Source: Bryobacteraceae bacterium (lineage in GTDB: Bacteria; Acidobacteriota; Terriglobia; Bryobacterales; Bryobacteraceae). Taken from it: a stretch of 6,552 nt of DNA. Below the pieces are notes generated by a model. The model made no database searches and was not told the origin of the DNA. It worked only from the letters and a program-made list of their open reading frames with translations. Of this stretch, positions 6,188 through 6,552 are shown one piece after another. How positions within the stretch are numbered: the stretch's first letter is position 1; each line of letters opens with the position of its first letter. Both the position numbers and the translations under genes were made by a program. The stretch spans positions 1-6,552 of the forward strand of contig JACMLA010000262.1 in assembly GCA_014379815.1 (NCBI GenBank), given 5' to 3'.

Positions 6188-6258
6188 AGATAATCGTATG
6201 CTACACCACACACTTGAAGACGCCCGCACCGGCGGTGACCAATCAAGCATCCACTACT

Positions 6259-6552
6259 ATGGAGTTACCCCCGAGAGAAATGCTGGTTGCTTCTACTATT
6301 GTCGACGAAATTCTTGACCTGAAACAGGAGCGGCGCGCTGTTATTCTTGCCCATCACTATCAGGAATCGGAGATTCAGGAACTCGCAGACTTTATCGGCG
6401 ACAGCCTGGAACTGTCCCGGAAGGCGCGGGATACCGACAGTGATGTCATCGCGTTTTGCGGTGTGTGGTTCATGGCAGAAACCGCCAAGGTCCTGAACCC
6501 GGACAAGATCGTAGTTGTACCGGACCGCGATGCCGGATGCAGTCTGGTCGAC
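6259..6552 (+). CDS. nadA: Quinolinate synthase A, N-terminal part (3' end outside window)
   Basis: NadA condenses iminoaspartate with dihydroxyacetone phosphate to make quinolinate, the second step of de novo NAD synthesis from aspartate, using a [4Fe-4S] cluster in the cytoplasm. The 98 visible residues carry the family landmarks: [30 protein letters not shown] (residues 27-56, with the AHxYQ and GDSL substrate-pocket blocks), [16 protein letters not shown] (66-81) and DAGCSLVD (91-98), whose Cys94 corresponds to the first of the three cluster cysteines. The frame is open at the right edge; full-length members usually exceed 300 residues. The start is uncertain: ATG 6259 fits the usual 20-30 residues before AHxYQ, but ATG 6280 and GTG 6235 are also in frame, and none has a strong ribosome binding site. 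It is divergent from the secreted-protein gene. Identification is firm. Confidence 0.95.
   Translation, partial: MELPPREMLVASTIVDEILDLKQERRAVILAHHYQESEIQELADFIGDSLELSRKARDTDSDVIAFCGVWFMAETAKVLNPDKIVVVPDRDAGCSLVD

Noticed and set aside
4729..6189. Plus-strand frames of 69-96 residues opposite the large secreted protein
   Set aside because: They are antisense to a recognisable multidomain gene and have no motifs of their own.
1..6552. CRISPR arrays, tRNA or rRNA genes, insertion-sequence transposases
   Set aside because: No regularly spaced direct repeats, cloverleaf-like or rRNA sequence, or transposase motifs were seen on reading the window.

Overview
The window most likely comes from the chromosome of a soil-type acidobacterium of the Solibacter/Bryobacter group. 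The main reason is the C-terminal third of the large minus-strand protein, which reads as the 'Solibacter C-terminal domain' (TIGR03437 type), an adhesion-like module greatly expanded in that lineage. The assignment comes from recognising family sequence patterns by eye; no search was run.

Layout. (1) Positions 1-813 hold the 3' end of an RHS-repeat polymorphic toxin gene. The end of the RHS core is in frame at the left edge, followed by a Gly-rich linker. The reading frame then breaks near 458-463, and the recognisable C-terminal tail continues in the -1 frame to a stop at 811-813. (2) Positions 819-1229 hold a small soluble protein starting 5 bases after the RHS tail, in the position of an immunity gene. 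(3) Positions 1230-1999 contain no convincing intact gene. They do hold a short perfect hairpin, a second copy of the RHS linker (15 of 17 residues identical) and a fragment resembling the RHS-core signature TGLDYxNxRYYS. This looks like the debris of displaced RHS tail cassettes. (4) Positions 2000-3799 encode a secreted beta-propeller-like protein of the choice-of-anchor I family with a PKD-like C-terminal domain. (5) Positions 3800-4005 separate convergent genes. They carry a terminator for each strand and an unusual set of interlocking inverted repeats. (6) Positions 4006-6150, minus strand, encode a 714-residue secreted multidomain protein starting at TTG. (7) Positions 6151-6258 are a divergent control region with a perfect 17-bp dyad. 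(8) From 6259 to the right edge is the N-terminal part of nadA (quinolinate synthase, NAD biosynthesis).

The genes do not form one pathway. The left third is an accessory RHS toxin/immunity region with signs of cassette turnover. The middle holds two convergent secreted-protein genes of unknown role. The right edge enters a core metabolic gene. The most notable material is the candidate toxin/immunity pair with its decayed duplicate, and the interlocking inverted repeats between the convergent genes.
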